From Candidatus Poribacteria bacterium (lineage in GTDB: Bacteria; Poribacteria; WGA-4E; WGA-3G), in assembly GCA_009845505.1 (NCBI GenBank), contig VXZL01000651.1:1-15829 (forward strand): a stretch of DNA of 15,829 nt, given 5' to 3'. Shown here piece by piece: positions 15,789 through 15,829 of the stretch (within the stretch, counting starts at the first letter, position 1; every line of letters begins with the position of its first letter). The position numbers and the translations under genes were made by a program. The notes under the pieces were generated by a model, which saw nothing but the letters and a program-made list of their open reading frames with translations, was not told where the DNA came from and did no database searches.

Positions 15789-15829
15789 AATTCCATAAAC
15801 ATGCCGCCCTTACAGGACAAACACAGGAC
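15767..15829 (+). CDS. Possible start of a plus-strand gene, cut by window edge
   Basis: An ATG at 15767 opens a frame of 21 codons that reaches the window end without a stop (MNLLIISKFHK...). AGGGA lies about 9 bases upstream. It overlaps the candidate promoter on the other strand. Too short to identify; it may be chance. Confidence 0.2.
   Translation, partial: MNLLIISKFHKHAALTGQTQD

Noticed and set aside
1..15829. CRISPR array, rRNA or tRNA genes
   Set aside because: No regularly spaced direct repeats and no recognisable RNA gene sequence were seen by eye on either strand.

Overview
The window looks like a chromosomal stretch from an uncultured marine or sponge-associated bacterium of the Candidatus Poribacteria type. 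That placement is inferred from gene content: secreted LamG and PQQ-like propeller proteins, a PhyH-family dioxygenase, DUF4258-like debris, and short dispersed hairpin repeats. No rRNA, tRNA or ribosomal protein gene is present to prove it. Start codons are often TTG or GTG behind good Shine-Dalgarno (SD) sequences.

Layout. (a) 1-580, minus: a gene cut by the window edge, weakly like DUF932 phage/plasmid proteins. (b) 581-1010: no intact gene, but two inverted-repeat elements and a 39-codon DUF4258-like remnant. (c) 1011-9269, all minus: two secreted PQQ-like beta-propellers flank a lipoprotein. They are followed by a stand-alone adenylating enzyme, a thioredoxin-fold protein split by an in-frame TGA, a small beta-propeller, and an aldehyde-dehydrogenase-family acyl reductase. 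(d) 9519-13311, all minus: a secreted LamG protein, a PhyH-type dioxygenase and a glycosidase-like TIM-barrel protein, from a promoter near 13400. (e) 13591-15264, plus: a ThDP-dependent enzyme of the acetolactate-synthase family, transcribed divergently from (d). (f) 15310-15705, minus: a small membrane protein convergent with (e).

The most notable region is 1011-5395. The adenylating enzyme ends where ANL enzymes normally start their C-terminal lid domain, as in the phenazine enzyme EhpF. The ALDH-family partner keeps the catalytic Cys but lacks the general-base Glu, as expected for an acyl reductase. Together they suggest a two-protein carboxylic acid to aldehyde reduction system with an unknown substrate. 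Between them lies a likely selenoprotein. Two pieces of a thioredoxin-like protein join in frame across one TGA (Cys-Sec-Gly-Ser-Gly). A 7-bp hairpin with a GGUC loop, the loop of the E. coli fdhF SECIS, begins its loop 24 nt after the TGA. The same gene has a separate one-base frameshift upstream. I found no description of this combination in what I know, and I could not run a search.
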